Shown here: positions 1 through 6,771 of the stretch, piece by piece
Position numbering within the stretch: position 1 is the stretch's first letter
Layout: the number at the start of each line of letters is the position of its first letter
Notes under the pieces: model-generated
What the model was told of the DNA's origin: nothing
What the model saw: the letters and a program-made list of their open reading frames with translations, nothing else
Database searches by the model: none
Program-made: the position numbers and the translations under genes
DNA from: an uncultured Alphaproteobacteria bacterium
GTDB lineage: Bacteria > Pseudomonadota > Alphaproteobacteria > CAAHEQ01 > UBA3637
Reading direction: 5' to 3'
DNA length: 19,731 nt
Assembly: GCA_947629595.1 (NCBI GenBank)
Contig: CANREI010000019.1
Coordinates: forward strand, 1 to 19,731

Positions 1-596
1 AATGCTTTTTTGTTTTTTTGTCCCCAGTCTGAAAAGAAAGCAGCCTGCGCAACGGCAATGGAGGGCGGAATAATATCGACTTTGCCGATTAACTCGTGTA
101 ATTGGCCTTCTCTTTTTTTGGCCAGAAAAATATCGTATTTTTGAAGTAATTGATTGAAAAAGGCTTCTTCTTCGGGTGTCCACGGTTGATTTCTCAAATA
201 TTTTTCTTCCAAAAAGTGTAAACGCTTTTTTTCGGCCAAAATATGCGCATTGGTTCTTAAAATTTGCGCCGTTATGATTTTCATAAACAAAGTTTTATCT
301 TCATTGGAACGAATTTGCCAATCGGCGGGCAATTCTTCCACGAAAACGCGCGGCACTTGAAGCATGGTAATGTCGTTATACGGTTGTGCGGCTTCGGCCA
401 TCGTTTGCGGAAAAATAAACGTTTCCTGCGGCATCGGTTCGGGTGCGGGATAGTTTCGAACGGTTTGCGCAGCTTGTTTTTCCGTTGTTTTCTCGGAAGA
501 AAACGTAAAAGGGCCGTATTCACGCGATAATTGCGTTAAAACAGCCAGTAAAGCGGCGGCAACCAAAATAAAAGAGGATTTAAAATATCGTTTCAT
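1..596 (-). CDS. Bax-like glucosaminidase domain protein, 3' end outside the window
   Basis: Partial gene, about 198 residues visible. It starts at ATG 596-594, which overlaps the murJ stop codon (ATGA), so the two are co-transcribed. The N-terminus has a short basic stretch and a hydrophobic segment (about residues 7-20) that suggests a signal anchor or signal peptide. After a Pro/Gln-rich linker comes a region typical of the Bax/GH73 glucosaminidase family: an LPADWQIRS-like entry, a block around TLFMKIITAQIL, a charged helical region, then VDIIPPSIAVAQAA (to residue 186). In the family this last block runs into ESxWG with the catalytic Glu. Here the sequence is AAFFSDWG, with Phe188 at the Glu position. 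Bax/FlgJ-type enzymes cleave peptidoglycan glycan strands in the periplasm, and pairing with the lipid II flippase fits a cell-wall role. Family assignment is by recognised motifs. Activity is doubtful because of the missing Glu, and the rest of the domain cannot be seen. Confidence 0.75.
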   Translation of the reverse strand, partial: MKRYFKSSFILVAAALLAVLTQLSREYGPFTFSSEKTTEKQAAQTVRNYPAPEPMPQETFIFPQTMAEAAQPYNDITMLQVPRVFVEELPADWQIRSNEDKTLFMKIITAQILRTNAHILAEKKRLHFLEEKYLRNQPWTPEEEAFFNQLLQKYDIFLAKKREGQLHELIGKVDIIPPSIAVAQAAFFSDWGQKNKKA

Positions 597-2197
597 TGTT
601 TTTCTCCTTTTGAAGAAACGGGTTTTCGCATAAATCTTTTAATTTCCGCAAGAGAAATGCTTTGTGTTAAAATAAGACTGCCGGAAAAAATTACCAGTGC
701 CGAAAGAATTAACCCGAACAGAAGAACAGCCGACAGAAAATTGCTTTGTTCGCTCCATTTGTCAAAAACGGCATTCAATCCGATTCGGGCGATAATTAAA
801 AAAGCGCCCATCATCAGGCAAGTGAGTAAAATACGAGGCAGACGAAACTTGCAAAGCGAATCAAGTCGCACTTCTTTCTTTTTAAAGAGGCGAACGAAAT
901 ATTGCATGGCATTGACCCAAACGGTTATGCCTGTTGCAAGCGCAATGCCCAAATATCCCCAAAACAGCATAAATATCAATGCCAGAACGGCATTCAGCAT
1001 CACGCCGAAAACGGCAATTTTAACGGGCGTTTTGGTATCTCCTTTGGCATAGAAGAACGGCGAGAGCGTTTTGGTAATCATATAGGCCGGTAATCCGAGA
1101 GCAAATACCGTTAAAGCTTTGGCGGTTTGAACGGAATCGAAGCTTGTAAAAGCGCCGCGTTCAAATAAAATGCGCACGATCGGTTCGGCCAGACAAACCA
1201 GTCCGACGAGCGAAGCAACCGACATGGTGACGGAAATTTCCATGGCGCGATTGAGCTGATGAACGGCTTTTTCCGTTTCGTTTAACTTAATATGCTTTGA
1301 TAAAACGGGCAGTAAGGCGGTTCCGACGGCAGTTCCGATAATACCGATCGGCAGTTGAAACAAATGATGCGCATAATTCAGCCACGAAATAGCGCCGGCG
1401 CCCACGAAAGACACAAAGAGCGTATCGAAAAACAAATTGATTTGATAAACGCCCGAGCCCAACACGCCGGGAGCCATTTTTTTCAGTAATGTTTTAACGC
1501 CGGTTGATAAATGAAACAAGGCTTTTATGGGGCTGATTAAGCCGATTTTCAAACCGGCTTTTTTAATTTGATGCGCCATAAACAAAAATTCGATGATACC
1601 GGCGGTTAAAACCCCGTAAGAAAGGGCGTAAGCAGGCGCATACGGGCTGATGATAAACGGCGTTACCAACAAAAGAAAGGCAATCATCACCACGTTGAGA
1701 ATGGTGGGCGTAAAAGCGCCGGCCCAAAATCGTCCGACGGCGTTCATCATACCCGAAAACAAGGAAACAATAGAAACAAACAGCAAAAACGGAAAAGTAA
1801 TGCGGCTTAATGTGACGGTGAGTGCCATTTTTCCGGCAATGGAATCGAATCCGGGCGCTAAAATAAACATTAAGTGCGGCATTAAAACTTCCATAATGAG
1901 CGTAAAGAGAAGCAGCACATAAAACAAAAAGCTGAAAACCATACGGGCAAAGCAGCGGGCATGCGCCGTTCCTTTGGTATGCAATTCGCCGGAAAGCAAG
2001 GGAACGAAAGCAACGTTTAAAGTTCCTTCGGCGAAAAGGGAGCGAAATAAATTCGGGAAACGTAAGGCAACAAAGAAAGCGTCGGCCATCATACTGGCGC
2101 CCAAAAAGCGGGCGATTAAAATATCTCGAACAAAGCCGATAACGCGACTGCATGCGGTGCCGCCGCCGACCGTAATAACTGACTTGACAAATGACAT
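593..2197 (-). CDS. murJ: Lipid II flippase MurJ (MviN family)
   Basis: 534 residues, normal length for MurJ/MviN, almost entirely hydrophobic with about 14 membrane segments expected. MurJ flips undecaprenyl-linked lipid II across the inner membrane for peptidoglycan synthesis. The N-terminus shows the hallmark SRVIGFVRD with Arg18 and Arg24, Asp39 in MMADAFF, and FPNLFRSLFAEG with Arg52 and Glu57. These fall at the same positions as functionally important residues of the E. coli protein. The central-cavity motif usually written YADR reads YAHH here (residues 275-278), so the Arg that corresponds to E. coli Arg270 is replaced by His. The start is well placed because the SR motif falls exactly at residues 17-18. 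There is no Shine-Dalgarno sequence in front, and the predicted promoter puts the transcription start at the ATG itself. The gene overlaps the downstream Bax-like gene by ATGA. Confidence 0.96.
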   Translation of the reverse strand: MSFVKSVITVGGGTACSRVIGFVRDILIARFLGASMMADAFFVALRFPNLFRSLFAEGTLNVAFVPLLSGELHTKGTAHARCFARMVFSFLFYVLLLFTLIMEVLMPHLMFILAPGFDSIAGKMALTVTLSRITFPFLLFVSIVSLFSGMMNAVGRFWAGAFTPTILNVVMIAFLLLVTPFIISPYAPAYALSYGVLTAGIIEFLFMAHQIKKAGLKIGLISPIKALFHLSTGVKTLLKKMAPGVLGSGVYQINLFFDTLFVSFVGAGAISWLNYAHHLFQLPIGIIGTAVGTALLPVLSKHIKLNETEKAVHQLNRAMEISVTMSVASLVGLVCLAEPIVRILFERGAFTSFDSVQTAKALTVFALGLPAYMITKTLSPFFYAKGDTKTPVKIAVFGVMLNAVLALIFMLFWGYLGIALATGITVWVNAMQYFVRLFKKKEVRLDSLCKFRLPRILLTCLMMGAFLIIARIGLNAVFDKWSEQSNFLSAVLLFGLILSALVIFSGSLILTQSISLAEIKRFMRKPVSSKGEKQ

Positions 2198-2211
2198 AAA
2201 ATCAGTATAAT
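2184..2211 (+). promoter_or_regulatory. Predicted fabD promoter
   Basis: Full-consensus -35 TTGACA (2184-2189), a 16-nt spacer and consensus -10 TATAAT (2206-2211). The -35 lies inside the first codons of murJ on the other strand. The predicted start is near 2218, giving a leader of about 60 nt. Confidence 0.75.
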
Positions 2212-2232
2212 CAAATTCATTTTAATTTACAA
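2204..2232 (-). promoter_or_regulatory. Predicted murJ promoter (leaderless)
   Basis: On the minus strand, -35 TTGTAA (2232-2227), a 17-nt spacer, and -10 TATACT (2209-2204). A start about 7 nt past the -10 falls at 2197, the A of the murJ ATG. The -10 overlaps the -10 of the opposing fabD promoter. Confidence 0.6.
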
Positions 2233-2276
2233 GCTAAATTTTTAATCGATTTATTTTTATCAGGAAGGGCAGAAAA

Positions 2277-3224
2277 ATGAGTATGGCAATAGTTTTTCCG
2301 GGGCAAGGATCACAAAGCGTCGGTATGGGAAAAGAGTTATATGACAATTTTCCGGCGGCGCGTGTCGTTTTCGAGGAGGTTGATGACGCACTCGGTTTTT
2401 CGTTAACGCGTCTGATGCAATCGGGCGATATGGAAACGTTAACGCAAACGGAAAATGCCCAACCGGCCATTATGAGTGTGAGTTTGGCGGCCGTTAAGGC
2501 GTTGGAAGCCGAATCGGGCATTCAATTAAAGGAGATGGCCTTGTGTGTGGCGGGGCATTCGCTGGGAGAATACAGTGCGTTATGTGCGGCGGGTTCTTTG
2601 AGCATTACCGACACGGCCAAACTGTTGCGAACGCGCGGATTAGCCATGAAAGAAGCAAGTAAAGCGGCATCGGGCACCATGGCAGCGTTGTTAGGGCTTG
2701 ATTTAAAGCAAGTGTCCAAAATTGTGATTGAAGCCTCTCGGCCGAACGATTTTTGTATGATTGCCAATGATAATTGCTACGGGCAAACGGTTATCAGCGG
2801 GTATGAAAGTGCCGTTCGGCGCGCCATGGAAGCCGCCATGCAAGCGGGAGCCAAAAAAGCGGTGGAATTGCAGGTTTCCGGCGCGTTTCATTGTCCGCTC
2901 ATGCAATCTGCGGCCGATAAAATGCAGGAAGCGTTGGAAAACATAACGTTGCGGGCGCCGTCGGTGCCGGTGGTGGCAAACATTACGGCAGAGTTTGAGC
3001 AGAATCCGAAACAAATCAAAGAATTATTGGTTGCGCAGGTAACGGGTTCCGTTCGGTGGACCGAATCGGTTGAATATATGACATCAAAAGGCGTTACGGA
3101 TTTTATTGAATGCGGTAACGGAAAAGTTTTGTGCGGTTTAATTCGGCGAATCAATGCCGCGGCGCGTTCTATTTCTGTCGGTAATAAAGAAGGCGTTTTG
3201 CAGGGGTTAACATACATTGCTTAA
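2277..3224 (+). CDS. fabD: Malonyl-CoA:ACP transacylase FabD
   Basis: 315 residues, the usual length. The enzyme transfers malonyl from CoA to acyl carrier protein in the cytoplasm, supplying chain-extender units to type II fatty acid synthesis. Seen in the sequence: FPGQGSQ (residues 7-13), the nucleophile elbow GHSLGE (93-98, Ser95), Arg120 in LLRTRG, which would bind the malonyl carboxylate, and the catalytic His205 in SGAFHCPLM. AGGAAGG at 2262-2268 sits 8 nt before the chosen ATG. The alternative ATG two codons on (2283) cannot be excluded. The stop codon overlaps the TTG start of the next gene. In many alphaproteobacteria fabD is followed by fabG and acpP, but here it is followed by an unknown membrane-anchored protein. 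Confidence 0.97.
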   Translation: MSMAIVFPGQGSQSVGMGKELYDNFPAARVVFEEVDDALGFSLTRLMQSGDMETLTQTENAQPAIMSVSLAAVKALEAESGIQLKEMALCVAGHSLGEYSALCAAGSLSITDTAKLLRTRGLAMKEASKAASGTMAALLGLDLKQVSKIVIEASRPNDFCMIANDNCYGQTVISGYESAVRRAMEAAMQAGAKKAVELQVSGAFHCPLMQSAADKMQEALENITLRAPSVPVVANITAEFEQNPKQIKELLVAQVTGSVRWTESVEYMTSKGVTDFIECGNGKVLCGLIRRINAAARSISVGNKEGVLQGLTYIA

Positions 3225-3867
3225 ACGAAAACAAATCAGAACTGTTTTAAAAGCCGTTGTCGGCGTGTGCGTGCTGCTGTTGATATCGGGTGCCGTTCAT
3301 TCGGGGTTGTCAAAATTGATTGTATCACGCGCGCAAACGGGTGTATCGTTGTTGGCAAAAAGAAATATTTTGTTGAGTTATCAAAGTATAACGCCGCAAT
3401 TTTGCCTGTTTCGGGTGTGTTTGAAGGCGCATGATGTGCAAGTGCGTTTTCCGAATCTGCCGTTAAATTTTTGCGTTGATGATTTAACGGTGCAAAAAGG
3501 TTTATTCGGAAAATATAAAATAAATGCCGCCAAGATAAAAGCGCCGACGTCCGATTGTGTGCATGTCACGGGAGAAATAGCGGGAACGCCGGATTTTTGG
3601 CATATTCAAAAATTGCTTATTGATCAAAAATCGTTCAGCGGTGAAATTGAGGGAACCGTTGATATGGCGGGGCAGGATATGAAGTTAGAGGGAACCACGC
3701 AGGGGCTGGCCGATTTTGTTTCTTTATTTATTCCCGCAGATTTTCAATTTTTGGCAACGCTTGTATTTTCAAACGGCAAGCAAAAAATCAGCGTGCGCAC
3801 CGATGACAGCAACATTCGCATTTTTGATGTGCCTGTTTTGCCGAAAAGTGTTATTTTTCGAAAGTAA
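3217..3867 (+). CDS. Membrane-anchored protein of unknown function
   Basis: 216 residues, starting at TTG 3217 inside the end of fabD (8-nt overlap), with AGGGG at 3202-3206 as a plausible ribosome-binding site. No in-frame ATG lies before the hydrophobic segment, so a rare start seems required. Basic residues 3-8 precede a single membrane segment (about 10-30). The remaining roughly 185 residues look periplasmic and beta-rich, with alternating hydrophobic residues and repeated phrases such as LCRVCLKAHDV-like and INAAKIKAP. That texture recalls AsmA-type or other beta-groove envelope proteins, but no diagnostic motif was recognised. It contains five Cys residues, four of them clustered early (CLFRVC, NFCVDD, SDC). 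Overlap with fabD implies translational coupling. Function unknown. The reading frame is supported by its length and coupling, not by a recognised family. Confidence 0.7.
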   Translation: MLKRKQIRTVLKAVVGVCVLLLISGAVHSGLSKLIVSRAQTGVSLLAKRNILLSYQSITPQFCLFRVCLKAHDVQVRFPNLPLNFCVDDLTVQKGLFGKYKINAAKIKAPTSDCVHVTGEIAGTPDFWHIQKLLIDQKSFSGEIEGTVDMAGQDMKLEGTTQGLADFVSLFIPADFQFLATLVFSNGKQKISVRTDDSNIRIFDVPVLPKSVIFRK

Positions 3868-3932
3868 TCAATTGATTTTGTTATTTGAGAAGCGGTAGTG
3901 CTTTATTTTTTAGCAGATAAAATAACTTTTGA

Positions 3933-3982
3933 TTTTTCGGGCGTGTGTCGGTTTGTGGAATATGCGCTGACGCGGCGAGAGA
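3933..3982 (+). ncRNA. Hairpin element A of a three-copy structured family
   Basis: Outer stem TTTTTCG (3933-3939) with CGAGAGA (3976-3982), needing two G-U pairs. Inner stem GTCGG (3947-3951) with CTGAC (3967-3971), with one G-U pair. The internal loop is GGCGTGT on the left and GCGG on the right. The G-U pairs work only for RNA read from the plus strand. This is the weakest of the three copies. Confidence 0.4.
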
Positions 3983-4033
3983 ATAAAGACTGATTTTATT
4001 TTCTTCCCATTCACAGGTGATAACTTCTCTCTA

Positions 4034-4096
4034 CTTATTTTCGGCGGGAAGTGTCGGCTTGTGGAACATAAGCCGGCGCGGTGGGCCGAAAATAAG
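4034..4096 (+). ncRNA. Hairpin element B of a three-copy structured family
   Basis: Perfect 12-bp outer stem CTTATTTTCGGC (4034-4045) with GCCGAAAATAAG (4085-4096). Inner stem CGGCTT (4055-4060) with AAGCCG (4070-4075), closing a 9-nt loop. The internal loop is GGGAAGTGT (left) and GCGCGGTGG (right). Same architecture as elements A and C but different stem bases. Confidence 0.55.
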
Positions 4097-4141
4097 GCGA
4101 TTCGGTAGGATATCACTCTATTATTTGTATGAGGCACACTC

Positions 4142-4215
4142 TCTTTTCCCCCTATCGGCGGGTGTGACAGACGGCTTTATAGCGTCTGTCGCTATGGGCC
4201 GATAGGGGGAAAAGA
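4142..4215 (+). ncRNA. Hairpin element C of a three-copy structured family
   Basis: Perfect 18-bp outer stem: 4142-4159 pairs with 4198-4215 (CCCCCTATCGGC against GCCGATAGGGGG at its core). Perfect 8-bp inner stem GACAGACG (4166-4173) with CGTCTGTC (4183-4190), closing a 9-nt loop. The internal loop is GGGTGT (left) and GCTATGG (right), resembling element B. There is no U-tract directly after it, so it is not a simple terminator. Confidence 0.55.
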
Positions 4216-4385
4216 ATGGTGCTTTTTTTAAGAGCAGTAGCACCAATTAAACGTACGTTTTTTGCAACACTTTTTTTTAAAATTTTAAAAAAATTTTTAT
4301 TTTGGCCCAAAATAATTGATTTCTCGAGTGTTTTTAAAGGGTAAATTTTGGCTTTTTGAGAGTAAAAATCACCCCCGAATCAGCG

Positions 4386-4414
4386 TTGCATTAAAGGTAC
4401 GTTTATTTTATGCT
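4386..4414 (+). promoter_or_regulatory. Predicted promoter of the prepilin-like gene
   Basis: -35 TTGCAT (4386-4391), a 17-nt spacer and -10 TATGCT (4409-4414). The predicted start is near 4421. A Shine-Dalgarno AAGGGAG (4428-4434) lies 7 nt before the ATG. Confidence 0.55.
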
Positions 4415-4441
4415 ATTTGTTGAGAGAAAGGGAGTCGAAAA

Positions 4442-6091
4442 ATGACAAGAAAATCAAAAAAACAAATTCAAAATCAGGCGCAAGCGGGATATATGCAAAG
4501 CAATGAACCGCAAATTGCAGGCGGGGAGGCGGGAAAACAAAATAAAATTAAAATGCAATCACAAGACGGGCAGTCAATGGTTGAAATGCTGGGGGTGCTG
4601 GCCGTTATTGCCGTGCTGTCAATCGGTGGGATTGTGGGATATAAATTGGCAATGAATCATTATCAGGCGTCACAAATTGCCCATGAAATGAATATGATGC
4701 GCACCGATGCGCAGATAAAAATTGCCCAAGGGACGGAAAATTTAACCCTCGGCAGCCCTTACGATGAGCATAAAATCAATTTTAACGGTTATGAAACCGC
4801 TTTCGGATGCAAATATGTTAATGAGGATGATATTATTTCCGAAGAAACCGTTTCATGCCAAATTGCAAACGCTTATTTTATTGAATTACCCAAAATTCCG
4901 AACGGTGTATGTCAACCGCTTATACGTCTCATTAACGGCATGGATAATTTAATTGCTTTTTCTGTAAACGATTCGGAATATGAGGAAGGCGGAGTATGTC
5001 AAGAAGGAGAGAATGATTTATATGCCGTATTTTCGGGAGAAACCGTATCAGATTTAACACGTTGTGAAAGAGATGATGATTGTAAAGAATTAGAAAGCAC
5101 ACCGTTCTGTGATGAGACTCGTCATGTGTGCGTGGAATGCACGGAAGAAAAAGGATGTGAGGGCGAATCGGAATATTGTGAAGATAACGTTTGTAAAACA
5201 TGCGAAAGCGGTGTTTGGGGCGGACAAGATAAAGGATGTGTGGAATGTACGGAAAATAGCGATTGTGAAAATCCGACAACCCCATATTGTAATCCGACAA
5301 GCAATCGATGTGAACCGTGTGAGAACGATTCGCAGTGCGATACGGCTCAAAAGGAACATTGCAAAACTTCCAAGGGTGAATGCGTGGTGTGCGAAGACGG
5401 AGCAGAATGGGATACAGAAACAGAGGCGTGTATGAGCTGTTCGAATCGCGAATGCACCGATAATAGTGATTGTTGTGAAAATTATTTTTGTCGAAAAGGA
5501 CTGGCGCCTCTTCCCGATGGTGATAACATTGTTGAAATTAATAAAACGGCGCATAGCAATTCAAGAGGTACATGTGAACCGTTGGGAGAAGCAAAACCAA
5601 TTTCATTGAACGGTAATCAGACATTTTACGGTTCGGATAAGTTTCTTGTCTGGTGGGACGGTTGTCGGTGGTGTGAAGCCTTGAATAAAGAATCGGGAAG
5701 CCAATGCGACAGTAATACCTACGAATCGAACTACATGGTTGATGTTAACGATATTGATTGGCAATGTTCAGGGATTGGAAATTTCACAAGTTCTCAAAGA
5801 GAGGTGTATTGTTGTTATGCCGATGGCGCAGAAAAGAATCCTCAGGGTTCTCCTTCATCTTATTATGGTGAAATGGTATGTGATGCAAACAAAGAGAAAT
5901 CGTCAACCATAAAGCGTTTGAGAGAGTTATATAGCGATCAGGATGTGTATATATGGTTTAAGAATTATTTTCGTGGGGCAGATAGTTGGAGAATTGCTTT
6001 CGCAAATTTGTATCAAGGATATATATCAAATAACGGTGGTGCCAGATACGATGATAAAAATGCCGGCAGAGCCCGCACCATTTGCAAATAG
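4442..6091 (+). CDS. Prepilin-like secreted protein with Cys-rich repeat domain
   Basis: 549 residues. The leader is unusually long and polar (43 residues). It ends in a type IV prepilin cleavage site, Gly43/Gln44, followed by SMVEMLGVLAVIAVLSIGG with the canonical Glu at mature position 5 (Glu48) and the hydrophobic helix at about 46-68. Such proteins are processed by a prepilin peptidase and assemble into pili or type II-like pseudopili. Residues about 100-205 form a globular region with scattered Cys. Residues about 208-352 are a Cys-rich tandem array with repeated phrases CVECTE, CEPCEN and CVVCEDG and YC/HC halves, resembling EGF-like or knottin modules and probably disulfide-bonded outside the membrane. 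The last 200 residues are a Cys- and Trp-containing domain (FLVWWDGCRWCEAL at about 411-424, then VYCCYADG). The gene is alone, with its own promoter and terminator. Pilin-type processing is strongly supported. The role, perhaps adhesion, is inferred. Confidence 0.85.
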   Translation: MTRKSKKQIQNQAQAGYMQSNEPQIAGGEAGKQNKIKMQSQDGQSMVEMLGVLAVIAVLSIGGIVGYKLAMNHYQASQIAHEMNMMRTDAQIKIAQGTENLTLGSPYDEHKINFNGYETAFGCKYVNEDDIISEETVSCQIANAYFIELPKIPNGVCQPLIRLINGMDNLIAFSVNDSEYEEGGVCQEGENDLYAVFSGETVSDLTRCERDDDCKELESTPFCDETRHVCVECTEEKGCEGESEYCEDNVCKTCESGVWGGQDKGCVECTENSDCENPTTPYCNPTSNRCEPCENDSQCDTAQKEHCKTSKGECVVCEDGAEWDTETEACMSCSNRECTDNSDCCENYFCRKGLAPLPDGDNIVEINKTAHSNSRGTCEPLGEAKPISLNGNQTFYGSDKFLVWWDGCRWCEALNKESGSQCDSNTYESNYMVDVNDIDWQCSGIGNFTSSQREVYCCYADGAEKNPQGSPSSYYGEMVCDANKEKSSTIKRLRELYSDQDVYIWFKNYFRGADSWRIAFANLYQGYISNNGGARYDDKNAGRARTICK

Positions 6092-6150
6092 CTTATCGGC
6101 AGGTATCGAAAATTTAAAATTTCAATCCTTTTAAACCTGTGACACCATAT

Positions 6151-6192
6151 AAAAAAACGAATCCGATTTTAAAAAACCGGATTCGCTTTTTT
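6151..6192. terminator. Bidirectional intrinsic terminator between convergent genes
   Basis: Perfect stem CGAATCCG (6158-6165) with CGGATTCG (6178-6185), flanked by an A-tract on the left and a T-tract on the right. It can end both the prepilin-like gene (plus) and the small exported protein gene (minus). Confidence 0.9.
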
Positions 6193-6211
6193 CGAAATAT
6201 AAAGCCGATAT

Positions 6212-6526
6212 TTAATCAATCATCATAATAATTTCATCAATAATCATTTCATTCGTTGCCGGATCAACCGTGTAAATAATTTCCACAATTTCATTGACCT
6301 CCGGCATATCATCGCTACGCATACCGTCTTTATTTAATCTTTTTTTCACGTAATAATGCGTGTTGCTGTTTGTTTTCAGCGTTTTCGGGGAAGATTGTCC
6401 TTCGCCTTGCACTTGAATGGTATCATTTTGCTTGGAAACAATTTTGCCTTTCATACTTTCCGCTTGCGCGCTCAATGCCGTGAAAGCAAGAGTGGCTGCA
6501 ACAACGGGTACAATTAATTTTTTCAT
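6212..6526 (-). CDS. Small exported protein of unknown function
   Basis: 104 residues from ATG 6526-6524, preceded by AAGGAG. An upstream in-frame ATG would add 19 residues in front of a clear signal peptide, so it was not chosen. Signal peptide: MKK, a hydrophobic core, then ALSAQA/E with cleavage after about residue 22. The mature part of about 82 residues is beta-rich: a GKIVSKQNDTIQVQGEG-like pair of strands, then THYYVKKRL and an acidic, Met/Ile-rich tail ending IIMMID. The layout recalls small periplasmic beta-barrel proteins such as the DUF5666 type, but this is a resemblance, not a firm assignment. It lies divergent from the arginine decarboxylase operon, across a 245-nt region. Confidence 0.8.
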   Translation of the reverse strand: MKKLIVPVVAATLAFTALSAQAESMKGKIVSKQNDTIQVQGEGQSSPKTLKTNSNTHYYVKKRLNKDGMRSDDMPEVNEIVEIIYTVDPATNEMIIDEIIMMID

Positions 6527-6559
6527 GATTTTCTCCTTAAAAATGTTGATTAAATTCCC

Positions 6560-6575
6560 GAACGACGACTCGTTC
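6560..6575. promoter_or_regulatory. Inverted repeat upstream of the small exported protein
   Basis: GAACGA (6560-6565) and TCGTTC (6570-6575) separated by 4 nt, 34 nt before the ATG on the minus strand. It could be an operator or a 5'-leader hairpin. No good promoter was identified with certainty on this strand. Confidence 0.35.
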
Positions 6576-6680
6576 ACTCTCAACGGATATGGGCAGAAAA
6601 AGACAAGGATTCAATCTGTTCGAAAGACGGTTTTTCGTGAAATAAATACCCCCTTATGTTAGACTCTCGGCTGTTTTAAG

Positions 6681-6708
6681 TTGATTTTAGCCCGTTACCC
6701 CTTATATC
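6681..6708 (+). promoter_or_regulatory. Predicted promoter of the arginine decarboxylase operon
   Basis: -35 TTGATT (6681-6686), a 16-nt spacer and -10 TATATC (6703-6708). The predicted start, near 6715, is immediately before a perfect palindrome. GAAGGAGG lies about 10 nt before the aaxB ATG. Confidence 0.45.
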
Positions 6709-6715
6709 ACAAATG

Positions 6716-6734
6716 AAATTGCATGGTGCAATTT
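6716..6734. promoter_or_regulatory. Palindrome at the predicted aaxB transcription start
   Basis: AAATTGCA (6716-6723), spacer TGG, TGCAATTT (6727-6734): a perfect 8-bp inverted repeat at about +1 to +20. The position fits a repressor operator, for example one controlled by arginine or pH, or a 5' mRNA hairpin. The regulator is unknown. Confidence 0.5.
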
Positions 6735-6771
6735 TTATTTTAATCAATTTATTTTTGAAGGAGGATTTATT

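Larger units (their letters stand above)
3868..4441. other. 574-nt intergenic region with hairpins, no gene
   Basis: No convincing coding sequence. The left part has a weak AT-rich hairpin (3903-3909 with 3919-3925) just after the upstream stop. Three structured elements then follow (3933-3982, 4034-4096, 4142-4215, listed separately). A smaller hairpin pairs GGTGCT 4218-4223 with AGCACC 4239-4244, and there is a 12-bp palindrome AAACGTACGTTT at 4249-4260. The remainder is very AT-rich and leads into the promoter of the prepilin gene. Confidence 0.7.

Noticed and set aside
264..530. Plus-strand open frame opposite the Bax-like gene
   Set aside because: Antisense to a gene with recognisable domain motifs, and Arg/Phe-rich shadow composition.
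1563..2153. 196-codon open frame inside murJ on the same strand
   Set aside because: A frame-shifted shadow of murJ with Arg/Cys/Phe-rich composition and no start signals.
3910..4205. Short open frames on both strands across the hairpin region
   Set aside because: No ribosome-binding sites and composition dictated by inverted repeats; the structured elements explain the sequence better.
4142..4215. Inverted repeat as the end of an insertion sequence or as a plain terminator
   Set aside because: No transposase, no matching distant end, no target duplication seen and no T run directly after the stem.
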